A DNA stretch of 64,000 bases, from NCBI RefSeq assembly GCF_037482165.1, contig NZ_CP148048.1, forward strand, positions 620,001 through 684,000. The letters are read 5' to 3'. The DNA is from Parvimonas micra. GTDB lineage: Bacteria; Bacillota; Clostridia; Tissierellales; Peptoniphilaceae. The notes beneath the pieces were generated by a model. That model was not told the origin of the DNA. It saw only the letters and a program-made list of their open reading frames with translations, and did not search any database. Both the position numbers and the translations under genes were made by a program. This document shows, piece after piece, positions 54,702 through 62,472 of the stretch (position 1 is its first letter; each line of letters opens with the position of its first letter).

Positions 54702-55901
54702 ATGAGTAAGAGAAAAATGTATTTAAAAATGATTTTAAGTTCTTTCATAAGAAGAAAGTCAAGAATGGTAGTAGCTTTATTAGCTGTAATAATAGGAGCT
54801 ACGATTATGTCTGGTCTTATTACTATATATTTTGATATCCCAAGACAGTTGGGTAAAGAATTTAGATCATATGGCGCTAATTTTATATGTCTACCTAGTG
54901 AAGGAAAAATTACTGAAGAAGAATATAAAGAATTTAAAGAAATTATAAAAAATATGAATGTTGTAGGTATAGCTCCATACCGATATGAGACGACAAAAAT
55001 TAATCAAAAACCATATATTCTTGCGGGTACTGATATGGATGGAGCAAAAAAAAATAGTCCTTTTTGGTATGTTGAAGGAGAATGGGCAACAAATAGCGAT
55101 TCAAATGAAGTTATGGTAGGAAAAGAAATTGCCAAAACTTTAGGACTTTCAGTAGGAGATAAATTTAAAGTTAGTGGAGTAAAACACGGGAAAAGTGCAA
55201 TTGCATCAGATGTGAATGATTCTGCAGAGAAAAGTAAAAATAAAGATACAGGTGATGATTTTTACGACGTAACTTTAACAGTAAAAGGAATAATTACAAC
55301 TGGGGGTAAAGAAGAATCCTTTATATTTTTAAATATAGACAAACTAAATGAAATAGTTGAAGATACAACAAAAATTGATTCAATTGAATGTAGTATAGAA
55401 GCTAATCACAATGAATTAGATACTTTCGCAAAAAATTTGAGTAATAAATTACCTAATGTTATAGGTTCTGCTGTAAAAAGAGTTACTCAATCTCAAGATA
55501 CTGTATTAAATAAATTAACTGCTTTAATATTATTAGTTAATATAGTTATATTAGTTTTGACAACAATTTCAGTTTCGACAACTATGATGGCGATAATTGC
55601 TGAAAGAAGAAAAGAAATAGGATTAAAAAAAGCACTTGGGGCACATAATAAAGAAATTATAATGGATTTTATAGGAGAGAGTGTATTGCTTGGACTAATT
55701 GGAGGAGTTATTGGTGTTATATTTGGGTTTATATTTGCTCAAAGAGTAAGTCTTAGTGTTTTTGGTAGGACAATTACATTCCAATATATATTAATTCCTG
55801 TAATTGTTGTGATTTCAGTATTAGTAACTACTGCAGGTTGTATTTTACCGGTTAAAAAAGCTGTTGACATTGATCCTGCATTAGTATTAAAAGGAGAGTA
55901 A
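54702..55901 (+). CDS. FtsX/MacB-type ABC permease 2
   Basis: 399 residues with the same layout: N-terminal helix (about 18-40), external domain (about 45-270) and three C-terminal helices with MMAIIAERRKEIGLKKALGA, the coupling-helix signature. I chose ATG 54702 (MSKRKM) with the GGTAGG site just after permease 1; the ORF runs upstream inside permease 1 with no site. Pairs with permease 1 and the ATPase at 55905. Confidence 0.9.
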   Translation: MSKRKMYLKMILSSFIRRKSRMVVALLAVIIGATIMSGLITIYFDIPRQLGKEFRSYGANFICLPSEGKITEEEYKEFKEIIKNMNVVGIAPYRYETTKINQKPYILAGTDMDGAKKNSPFWYVEGEWATNSDSNEVMVGKEIAKTLGLSVGDKFKVSGVKHGKSAIASDVNDSAEKSKNKDTGDDFYDVTLTVKGIITTGGKEESFIFLNIDKLNEIVEDTTKIDSIECSIEANHNELDTFAKNLSNKLPNVIGSAVKRVTQSQDTVLNKLTALILLVNIVILVLTTISVSTTMMAIIAERRKEIGLKKALGAHNKEIIMDFIGESVLLGLIGGVIGVIFGFIFAQRVSLSVFGRTITFQYILIPVIVVISVLVTTAGCILPVKKAVDIDPALVLKGE

Positions 55902-55904
55902 AAT

Positions 55905-56582
55905 ATGGATAATGATAAAGTAATATTAGAACTTAGAGATGTTTCTAAAATTTATGAATCAGTTAATGCTCTTAGTAACATTAATTTAAAGGTTAAAAAA
56001 GGTGACTGGATTGCTATAATGGGCTCATCAGGTTCTGGAAAAACAACTATGATGAATATAATAGGATGTATGGATAGACCATCAAATGGACAAGTATTAA
56101 TTGATGGAATAGACATTTCAAAAGAAAGTCAAAAAAATCTTACTAATATTAGAAGAGAAAAAATTGGTCTTATATTTCAACAATTTCATTTGATTAGTTA
56201 TTTAACTGCTTTAGAAAATGTAATGGTTGCTCAGTATTATCATAGTATGATTGATGAAAAAGAAGCTTTAGAAGCACTTAAAAAAGTAGGTCTTGGTGAT
56301 AGAGCAAAGCATTTGCCAAGTCAATTATCTGGTGGAGAACAACAAAGAGTATGTATAGCAAGAGCTTTAATAAATAATCCTGAAATAATATTAGCTGATG
56401 AACCAACAGGAAATTTGGATGAAGCAAATGAAATTATGGTAATAGAAATTCTAAAACAACTTCACAAGGAAGGTGCTACTATAATTGTTGTTACTCATGA
56501 TCCTGAAGTAGGAGATGAGGCTATGAGAAAAATAATATTAGATTATGGAAAAATTGTAGATGATAAATTATTGACAATATAA
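55905..56582 (+). CDS. ABC transporter ATP-binding protein (MacB/LolD type)
   Basis: 225 residues with Walker A GSSGSGKTT, Q-loop FQQFHL, signature LSGGEQQRV, Walker B ILADEPTGNLD and H-loop THD. All catalytic residues are present. Three bases after permease 2. Together they form a Type VII (mechanotransmission) ABC system probably acting on P19 or another extracytoplasmic component. Confidence 0.95.
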   Translation: MDNDKVILELRDVSKIYESVNALSNINLKVKKGDWIAIMGSSGSGKTTMMNIIGCMDRPSNGQVLIDGIDISKESQKNLTNIRREKIGLIFQQFHLISYLTALENVMVAQYYHSMIDEKEALEALKKVGLGDRAKHLPSQLSGGEQQRVCIARALINNPEIILADEPTGNLDEANEIMVIEILKQLHKEGATIIVVTHDPEVGDEAMRKIILDYGKIVDDKLLTI

Positions 56583-56615
56583 ATTATAGATGTTATAATG
56601 TTTTTGGTGGTATAT

Positions 56616-57017
56616 ATGAAAAGGAAAAATTTTAATTTTTTGATTATTCTAATTTTATCTATGATATTTGTTACTTCATGTAGTTCAAAAAAAACATTAA
56701 AAGATGGAGTATATGAAGGATATTACAAAGATGAAAGTTCAAATGTTAAAGTCGTAATTACTGTTAAAGATAAGAAAATTGTAGATTGTGTTAGAGAAGA
56801 GAGAGAAAACAAGAATAATAAGATAAAAGACGAAAATTATGGTAAAGATGATGCTGATTTTAATTATAAGCAAGCACAAAAAGCTGTAAAAAATAGTGAA
56901 GGATATGCAAAAAAGTTAGTTGAGGCTCAAGATATTGATAAAGTTGACTCAGTTAGTGGAGCGACAATTTCTTATAAAAGATTTAAAAATGCGGTTAATA
57001 ATGCTTTAAATAAATAA
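56616..57017 (+). CDS. FMN-binding lipoprotein
   Basis: 133 residues: lipoprotein signal with lipobox VTSC (Cys22) and one FMN_bind domain opening with LKDGVYEGYYKD and ending with VDSVSGATIS, matching the DxxSGAT flavinylation motif. A short relative of the four-domain protein at 44811. It could hand electrons to surface iron held by P19. I chose ATG 56616 because GGTGG precedes it; the in-frame ATG 56598 overlaps that site. Confidence 0.88.
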   Translation: MKRKNFNFLIILILSMIFVTSCSSKKTLKDGVYEGYYKDESSNVKVVITVKDKKIVDCVREERENKNNKIKDENYGKDDADFNYKQAQKAVKNSEGYAKKLVEAQDIDKVDSVSGATISYKRFKNAVNNALNK

Positions 57018-57034
57018 TTTTTAGGAGGATTTTC

Positions 57035-57493
57035 GTGAAAATATTAAAGAAGAAAATTGTTAATATTATTATTTTACTATTAGGGACTGTACTTGCATTA
57101 ACACCATTTGTAATCGCACCTGTTTGTCCTGCAATGGCGAATGGGTCAAGAATGAGTTGTTATTATAGTGGTCTATTAGTAACTTGTGTTGGTATAGGAA
57201 TTGTTATAATTTCATTAGTATCTGTTTTTGTAGATAATAAAATTTCAAAGATTATTTTTAATATTATTAATATATTAGCAGGAATTAGTGTTCATTTAAT
57301 ACCAAATAAAATAATTAAGGTTACTATTGGTGCCGGAAAAGATGGAGCTCCTAGATTTATGGGATATTGCATGAAAGATTCTATGGATTGTATCAAACAT
57401 AATACATTTACAATAGTTTCTATTTTAGGAATTGCAATTGCTCTTATCTCAATTTTTTATTTGATTTATGTTTTGATAAGAAAAGAAAATTAA
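57035..57493 (+). CDS. DUF4418 family membrane protein
   Basis: 152 residues with four membrane helices and the family pattern TPFVIAPVCPAMANGSRMSCYYSGLLV, including several Cys in the external loops (CPAM, MSCYY, GYCMKDSMDC). DUF4418 proteins have no known function but recur beside FtsX-type ABC and FMN-binding genes. GTG start with AGGAGG 7 nt upstream. Confidence 0.83.
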   Translation: MKILKKKIVNIIILLLGTVLALTPFVIAPVCPAMANGSRMSCYYSGLLVTCVGIGIVIISLVSVFVDNKISKIIFNIINILAGISVHLIPNKIIKVTIGAGKDGAPRFMGYCMKDSMDCIKHNTFTIVSILGIAIALISIFYLIYVLIRKEN

Positions 57494-57516
57494 TTCATTA
57501 AAGAAAAGAGAAAGAA

Positions 57517-58725
57517 ATGACTAATAAGAAAATTGATATTAAGTTTTTAGCGAAAGAAAACATAAGAAAAAAACCCCTTAGAAGTATTTCATTAATTAGT
57601 ATTATTGCTATTTTTGTTTTATTTTTATTCTGCGGTACGATTTTATCATCAAGTATTTCTGGTGGAGTTAATAATCTGTCAAATAGACTTGGTGCAGATA
57701 TTATTGTTGTTCCAGAAGGTTATAAGGCAAATATTGAAAGTGTATTATTAAAAGGAGAACCTAGTGAATTTTATCTTCCTAATGATTCATTAGAAAAGAT
57801 AAAAAAAATTGAAGGTATAGAATCAGCAACACCTCAGCTTTATGTTGCAACACTTTCTGCATCTTGTTGCTCGTACCCCGTTCAAATTATAGGAATAGAT
57901 TATGATACAGATTTTTTAATTAAGCCTTGGCTTCAAAAAACACTTAAGAGAGAATTAAAAGATGATGAAGTAATTGTAGGAAGTAATATTGTTGGTGAAA
58001 AAAATTCAAAAGTTAAATTTTTTGAAGAAGAGCTTGATATAGTTGGAAAACTCGAACAAACTGGTATGGGTTTTGATGCAACAGTTTTCGTTAATATGAA
58101 AACTGCTAGAAAACTTGCAAAAGCAAGCGAACGAATTCAAAAAAATCCAGCTTCTGAAGGCGAAAAAATTTCTACAATTTTATTAAAATTAAAGCCAAAT
58201 TACAGTGCTTCAGAAGTATCTAATAAGATTATGAAAGAATATGCTAAAGATGGAATTTTTGCTATGTTTAGTAAAAAATTTGTAAATGAAGTATCTTCAA
58301 ATTTAAAGGTTATTTCAAGTTATATATATATTTCAATAGCTGTAATATGGGGAATGTCAATGATTTTATTGGCAGTAGTATTTTCTGTAATACTTAATGA
58401 AAGAAAAAAGGAATTAAGTATTCTTCGAGTGTTAGGAGCGTCTAAGAAAAAGTTATCTAAGATTATTATGTATGAGTCCTTATATATAGGTTTTTATGGA
58501 TCAGTTCTTGGAATAATTATTGGCATTATAGCTGTGTTTTCAATAATTCCAATTATTCAAAAAAACTTAAATTTACCGTTCTTAACTCCTTCAATGCCAA
58601 AATTAGTTCTAGTTTCATTGTTTAGTTTATTAGTTGGAACAGTAATTGGATGTTTATCATCATTAAATTCTGCTAGAAAAATCAGTAGAACTGATGTTTA
58701 TTTGACTATGAGGGAGAATGATTAG
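57517..58725 (+). CDS. FtsX/MacB-type ABC permease 3
   Basis: 402 residues, again an N-terminal helix, a large external domain (about 45-270, with CCSYPVQIIG) and three C-terminal helices with VILNERKKELSILRVLGASKKKL. Its ribosome site (GAGAAAG) is weak. It is more divergent than permeases 1 and 2 and pairs with its own ATPase, the start of which overlaps its end, so the locus encodes two distinct mechanotransmission ABC systems. Confidence 0.9.
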   Translation: MTNKKIDIKFLAKENIRKKPLRSISLISIIAIFVLFLFCGTILSSSISGGVNNLSNRLGADIIVVPEGYKANIESVLLKGEPSEFYLPNDSLEKIKKIEGIESATPQLYVATLSASCCSYPVQIIGIDYDTDFLIKPWLQKTLKRELKDDEVIVGSNIVGEKNSKVKFFEEELDIVGKLEQTGMGFDATVFVNMKTARKLAKASERIQKNPASEGEKISTILLKLKPNYSASEVSNKIMKEYAKDGIFAMFSKKFVNEVSSNLKVISSYIYISIAVIWGMSMILLAVVFSVILNERKKELSILRVLGASKKKLSKIIMYESLYIGFYGSVLGIIIGIIAVFSIIPIIQKNLNLPFLTPSMPKLVLVSLFSLLVGTVIGCLSSLNSARKISRTDVYLTMREND

Positions 58726-58726
58726 A

Positions 58727-59398
58727 ATGTTAAAAGTAGAACAATTATACAAAACATATGTTAGAGCGAAAGAATTTAATGCATTAGATGATGTTAATTT
58801 GGATATTAAGAGCGGAGAATTTGTCGCAATAGTCGGAAAATCCGGAAGCGGTAAATCTACACTTTTAAATATCATATCTGGAATATTAAGTCCTACAAGT
58901 GGGAAAGTGTCATTGGATAATAAAGAGATAAGCTCTCTTTCTGATGATGAAAAATCTTTTATAAGAAATGACTTAATGGGATTTGTTCCACAATCTACAG
59001 TAGTATTGTCAACACTTAACATTCTAGATAATATTTGTTTACCTTTTTATCTAAGTAAAAGAGAAGGAGATCCTGTTGGTCGCGGAAAATATTTGTTAAA
59101 AGAATTAGGTTTAGAACATTTAGAAAGTTCATATCCTAGAGAATTATCAGGGGGAGAACTTAGAAGAGTTACAATTGCAAGAGCACTGATGAATTATCCT
59201 AAAATAATTCTTGCAGATGAACCTACTTCTGATTTGGATGTTGAAAATACTAAGGAAGTATTAGAAATAATGAAAGATATTAATAAAAAAAATAATACAA
59301 CAATTGTACTTGTTACACATGACCTAGCATGTCTATCATATGCAGATAAGGTTTATACTATGATTTCTGGAAAAATTTCGGAAGGTAAGAATATATAA
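58727..59398 (+). CDS. ABC transporter ATP-binding protein (MacB/LolD type) 2
   Basis: 223 residues with Walker A GKSGSGKST, Q-loop VPQSTVV, signature LSGGELRRV, Walker B ILADEPTSDLD and H-loop THD. Partner of permease 3. I chose ATG 58727 since GGGAG (58712-58716) is at usable distance; the ATG at 58718 is too close. Last gene of the iron/flavin island. Confidence 0.94.
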   Translation: MLKVEQLYKTYVRAKEFNALDDVNLDIKSGEFVAIVGKSGSGKSTLLNIISGILSPTSGKVSLDNKEISSLSDDEKSFIRNDLMGFVPQSTVVLSTLNILDNICLPFYLSKREGDPVGRGKYLLKELGLEHLESSYPRELSGGELRRVTIARALMNYPKIILADEPTSDLDVENTKEVLEIMKDINKKNNTTIVLVTHDLACLSYADKVYTMISGKISEGKNI

Positions 59399-59403
59399 TT
59401 TTG

Positions 59404-59440
59404 TAAAACTGGTTTATTTTTAGTAAATCAGTTTCTTTTT
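59404..59440 (+). terminator. Terminator of the iron/flavin island
   Basis: AAACTGGTTTA (59406-59416) pairs with TAAATCAGTTT (59424-59434, one mismatch), then CTTTTTAT. Confidence 0.72.
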
Positions 59441-59514
59441 ATATAATGTGAAAACATTATTTAATAGGTTATTTAATAATTAAAAAAAATCTTTTTAAAA
59501 ATTATTTTTAAATA

Positions 59515-59543
59515 TGGACATTTATAGATTGTTTTGATATAAT
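59515..59543 (+). promoter_or_regulatory. Promoter of the HPr-like gene
   Basis: TGGACA (59515-59520), 17-bp spacer, TATAAT (59538-59543). Confidence 0.78.
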
Positions 59544-59576
59544 ATAAATTAATAAAGAAAAATAAAGGAGGCAAAT

Positions 59577-59852
59577 ATGTTAAAGGAAAAGGTTGTAGTC
59601 AAATCGGAAATTGGCCTTAATGCCAGAGTAGCTTCTATGTTTTTAAGGAATTCAGTAAAATTTAATTCTGATGTTATATTAATAAAAGATAATAATAGAT
59701 ACAATGGAAAAAGTATTTTAAGTATTTTATCAATGCAGGTTGGAAATGGTGAAGAAATAGAAATTGAAGTAACAGGGGATGATGAAAATGAGGCTATGGA
59801 AACTTTAATTTCATTTTTTGAACAAGACTTAAAAGAATTTTATACAATATAA
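59577..59852 (+). CDS. HPr-like protein with Asn at position 15 (Crh-like)
   Basis: 91-residue HPr fold. The PTS phosphorylation site GLHARPA reads GLNARVA, so the catalytic His15 is Asn15 and phosphotransfer from PEP is not possible. The HPr-kinase site KSILSILS keeps Ser46 at exactly the canonical position. This combination defines Crh in B. subtilis (Gln15), a regulatory corepressor of CcpA. AAAGGAGG site, own promoter and terminator. Whether another, true HPr exists in the genome cannot be seen here. Confidence 0.88.
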   Translation: MLKEKVVVKSEIGLNARVASMFLRNSVKFNSDVILIKDNNRYNGKSILSILSMQVGNGEEIEIEVTGDDENEAMETLISFFEQDLKEFYTI

Positions 59853-59863
59853 TAAAAAGTTTT

Positions 59864-59893
59864 AAAAAATTCTCTAAAGGAGAATTTTTTTAT
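59864..59893 (+). terminator. Rho-independent terminator
   Basis: AAAAAATTCTC (59864-59874) pairs with GAGAATTTTTT (59880-59890), then T. The dispersed repeat follows directly. Confidence 0.88.
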
Positions 59894-59960
59894 TGCGAAG
59901 CAACAAAGTTCCCGGGTAACCACTCGAAGCGAAGCATCGAGAAGGGGTGGGGTTCTTATT
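59894..59960 (-). repeat. Dispersed structured repeat, copy 2
   Basis: In reverse orientation to 20408-20470. Shared blocks read on the minus strand are AAGAACCC, CGATGCTTCGC, GTGG, GGGAAC and TTGTTG. The central hairpin has one change that weakens it, while copy 1 is perfect. The rest of 59961-60142 is AT-rich with no gene. Confidence 0.8.
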
Positions 59961-60142
59961 ATAAGTAACGTCAAAAAAACATAACATATGGAATAGAATT
60001 ATTTTTTAAGATTAAAACGGATATAATTTAAGAAAATAATTAGATTAATTATATTGTTAATTAAATAGATAAAATTAAGTATTAAATAAAATATTTTTTT
60101 TGAAAATCTATCAAAATTTTTAATACTTAAAAGCTAAAATGC

Positions 60143-60171
60143 TTGAAAAAATTTGCTGATTTTGCTATACT
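60143..60171 (+). promoter_or_regulatory. Promoter of the formate dehydrogenase operon
   Basis: TTGAAA (60143-60148), 17-bp spacer, TATACT (60166-60171). It leaves an AT-rich leader of about 185 nt in which I see no clear riboswitch. Confidence 0.78.
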
Positions 60172-60364
60172 CTAAGTATAATGTAGTATTGTATTTCGCT
60201 ATATTATAACTAGAATAACTATATGATGGTTATATACTAAAATAGTACATATTAATGGATTAGAGTATTGTTATCAATGTTTAATGTTTTAAATAAGTAA
60301 TTTCTCGTTTTTTATTATATAATTACATATGGTTCTTCTAAAAATTTTTACAAGGAGGCAAATT

Positions 60365-60850
60365 ATGGCTTTTGTTTTTAATGTTGATGAAAATCAAGAC
60401 AAAATAGATGAGCTTTGTGAATTTATTGATAAGAAGAAAGATATTCCTGGAGCATTAATGCCAGTTTTACAAGAAGCACAAAGTATTTTTGGGTATCTTC
60501 CAGAAGAGATTATGGATTTGATAGCAAAAAGAATGAAAATATTTCCTGCTAAAGTATTTGGTGTTGCTACTTTCTATTCACAATTTTCATTTATTCCAAA
60601 AGGAAAATATCAAATTTCTGTATGTATGGGAACTGCTTGTTACGTAAAAGGAGCTCAAGAAATTTTAAATGAGTTTTGTGACAGAGTAGGTGTAGATGTT
60701 GGCGGAACTAGTGAAGATTTGAAGTTTTCTGTTGCTCAAACTCGTTGTATTGGTGAATGTAATTTAGCACCTGTTGTTACAATAAATGAAGATGTTTATG
60801 CTCATATAAAAAAAGCAGATATCAGAAGAATAATGAGAAAGTATAAATAG
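60365..60850 (+). CDS. NuoE-like [2Fe-2S] subunit of NAD-linked formate dehydrogenase
   Basis: 161-residue thioredoxin-like [2Fe-2S] protein of the NuoE/HydC family with cysteines in CMGTACYVKG and TRCIGECNLAP. Works with the NuoF-like subunit to pass electrons to or from NAD. I chose ATG 60365 because AAGGAGG precedes it; the ORF upstream has no site. First gene of a three-gene operon with nuoF-like and fdhA. Confidence 0.92.
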   Translation: MAFVFNVDENQDKIDELCEFIDKKKDIPGALMPVLQEAQSIFGYLPEEIMDLIAKRMKIFPAKVFGVATFYSQFSFIPKGKYQISVCMGTACYVKGAQEILNEFCDRVGVDVGGTSEDLKFSVAQTRCIGECNLAPVVTINEDVYAHIKKADIRRIMRKYK

Positions 60851-60860
60851 AGGTGATCTT

Positions 60861-62456
60861 ATGATAAAAACTGAAGTTGATTTTAAAATATTAGATACTA
60901 TTAAAGAAAAAAACTATCCTCTATTAATTGAAAGGTTAAATCAAGAACCTGATAAGTACATAATTGACGAAAATGGTATTCGTCTAAAAGGAGAGTTTTT
61001 CGAAAAACAAACTAGAATTGCATTAAAGAATTTTGGAATAGTTGATGAACATAGTGTTGATGAATATGTTGCATTAGGTGGATATTACGCTTTAGCGAAA
61101 GTAATAGGAAGTCTTACTCCTGAAGAAGTTGTAAATGAAATGAAAAATTCAGGACTTAGAGGCCGTGGTGGTGCAGGTTTCCCAACAGGGAGAAAATGGG
61201 AAGGTGCTATGCAACAACCTGCGGGCCAAAAATACGTAGTATGTAATGCAGATGAAGGAGATCCAGGAGCGTTTATGGATAGATCTATACTTGAAGGAGA
61301 TCCACATTCTGTATTAGAAGGAATGGCGATTTGTGGCTTTGCGATTGGAGCTGATAGAGGTTTTATCTATGTTAGAGCTGAATATCCTAAAGCTGTCATA
61401 AATTTAAGAGAAGCGATAAAGAAGGCTGAAGAAAAGAACCTTCTTGGTGATAATATTCTAGGAACAGATTTTAGTTTTCATGTTGAATTAAGACTTGGTG
61501 CTGGAGCATTTGTTTGTGGAGAAGGCACTGCACTTATAGAATCTATAGAAGGTAAACGTGGTATGCCTAGAACTAAGGTTTATAGAACAACAGTTAAAGG
61601 CCTTTTCCAAAAACCTACTGTTTTAAATAATGTTGAAACATTTGCAAATGTACCGCAAATTATGTATAAAGGTTCAGATTGGTATAAATCAATTGGTACA
61701 GAAGATAGTTCTGGAACTAAAGTATTTGCCCTTGTAGGTAAGGTTGCCAATGCAGGACTTGTTGAAGTTCCTATGGGAACTACAATAAATGAAATTGTAT
61801 ATGACATTGGTGGTGGTACTGGTAATGATAAAAAAGTAAAAGCTGTTCAAACTGGTGGACCTTCTGGTGGTTGTATTCCTACAGATTATTTTGATACACC
61901 TGTAGACTTTGGCTCTTTAGCTAAGATTGGTTCTATTATGGGATCAGGTGGAATGGTTGTAATGGATGAAACAGATTGTATGGTTGATATTGCAAGATTT
62001 TTCTTAGATTTTACTGTTGAAGAATCTTGTGGTAAATGTGTTCCTTGTAGAGAAGGTACAAAGAGAATGTTAGAGTTATTGGAAAAAATAACTTCTGGGA
62101 AAGGTGAAGATGGTGACATTGAAAGACTTGAAGATCTTTCCGAAACAATAACTGTTGCATCACTTTGTGGACTTGGACAAACGGCTGCAAATCCAGTAGT
62201 AAGTACTTTACATTATTTTAGAAATGAGTATGAAGCTCATATTTATGATAAAAAATGTCCTGCGGGAGTTTGTCAAGCTCTTCTTGAATTCTTTATTACA
62301 GATAAGTGTATTGGTTGTACTAAATGTGCTAAGGCTTGTCCAGTTGATTGTATTACAGGAGTTCAAAAGCAATTACATGTTATTGAACCATCTAAGTGTA
62401 TTAAATGTGGATCTTGTGAAGCTGCGTGTCCAGTTAATGCTATAATTAGAAGATAG
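60861..62456 (+). CDS. NuoF-like NADH-binding flavoprotein subunit with C-terminal ferredoxin domain
   Basis: 531 residues. FMN/NAD core: GLRGRGGAGFPTGRKW (about 98-113), NADEGDPGAFMDR and GAGAFVCGEGTAL; [4Fe-4S] site ESCGKCVPCREGT (about 388-400). The C-terminus adds a two-cluster ferredoxin with CIGCTKCAKACP and CIKCGSCEAACP. The N-terminal thioredoxin-like domain of HydB proteins is lacking. AGGTG site, 10 bp after the NuoE gene. Probable NAD(H)-reactive subunit of the dehydrogenase; electron bifurcation with ferredoxin is possible but unproven. Confidence 0.93.
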   Translation: MIKTEVDFKILDTIKEKNYPLLIERLNQEPDKYIIDENGIRLKGEFFEKQTRIALKNFGIVDEHSVDEYVALGGYYALAKVIGSLTPEEVVNEMKNSGLRGRGGAGFPTGRKWEGAMQQPAGQKYVVCNADEGDPGAFMDRSILEGDPHSVLEGMAICGFAIGADRGFIYVRAEYPKAVINLREAIKKAEEKNLLGDNILGTDFSFHVELRLGAGAFVCGEGTALIESIEGKRGMPRTKVYRTTVKGLFQKPTVLNNVETFANVPQIMYKGSDWYKSIGTEDSSGTKVFALVGKVANAGLVEVPMGTTINEIVYDIGGGTGNDKKVKAVQTGGPSGGCIPTDYFDTPVDFGSLAKIGSIMGSGGMVVMDETDCMVDIARFFLDFTVEESCGKCVPCREGTKRMLELLEKITSGKGEDGDIERLEDLSETITVASLCGLGQTAANPVVSTLHYFRNEYEAHIYDKKCPAGVCQALLEFFITDKCIGCTKCAKACPVDCITGVQKQLHVIEPSKCIKCGSCEAACPVNAIIRR

Positions 62457-62472
62457 GTTCTGGAGGTATATT

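Noticed and set aside
60172-60364. Riboswitch in the leader of the formate dehydrogenase operon
   Set aside because: The leader is long but AT-rich, with only weak short stems and no recognisable aptamer motif such as Moco or tungsten-cofactor elements.
62224-62445. 73-residue plus-strand ORF inside the NuoF-like gene
   Set aside because: Alternate frame of the conserved ferredoxin domain; no independent start signal.
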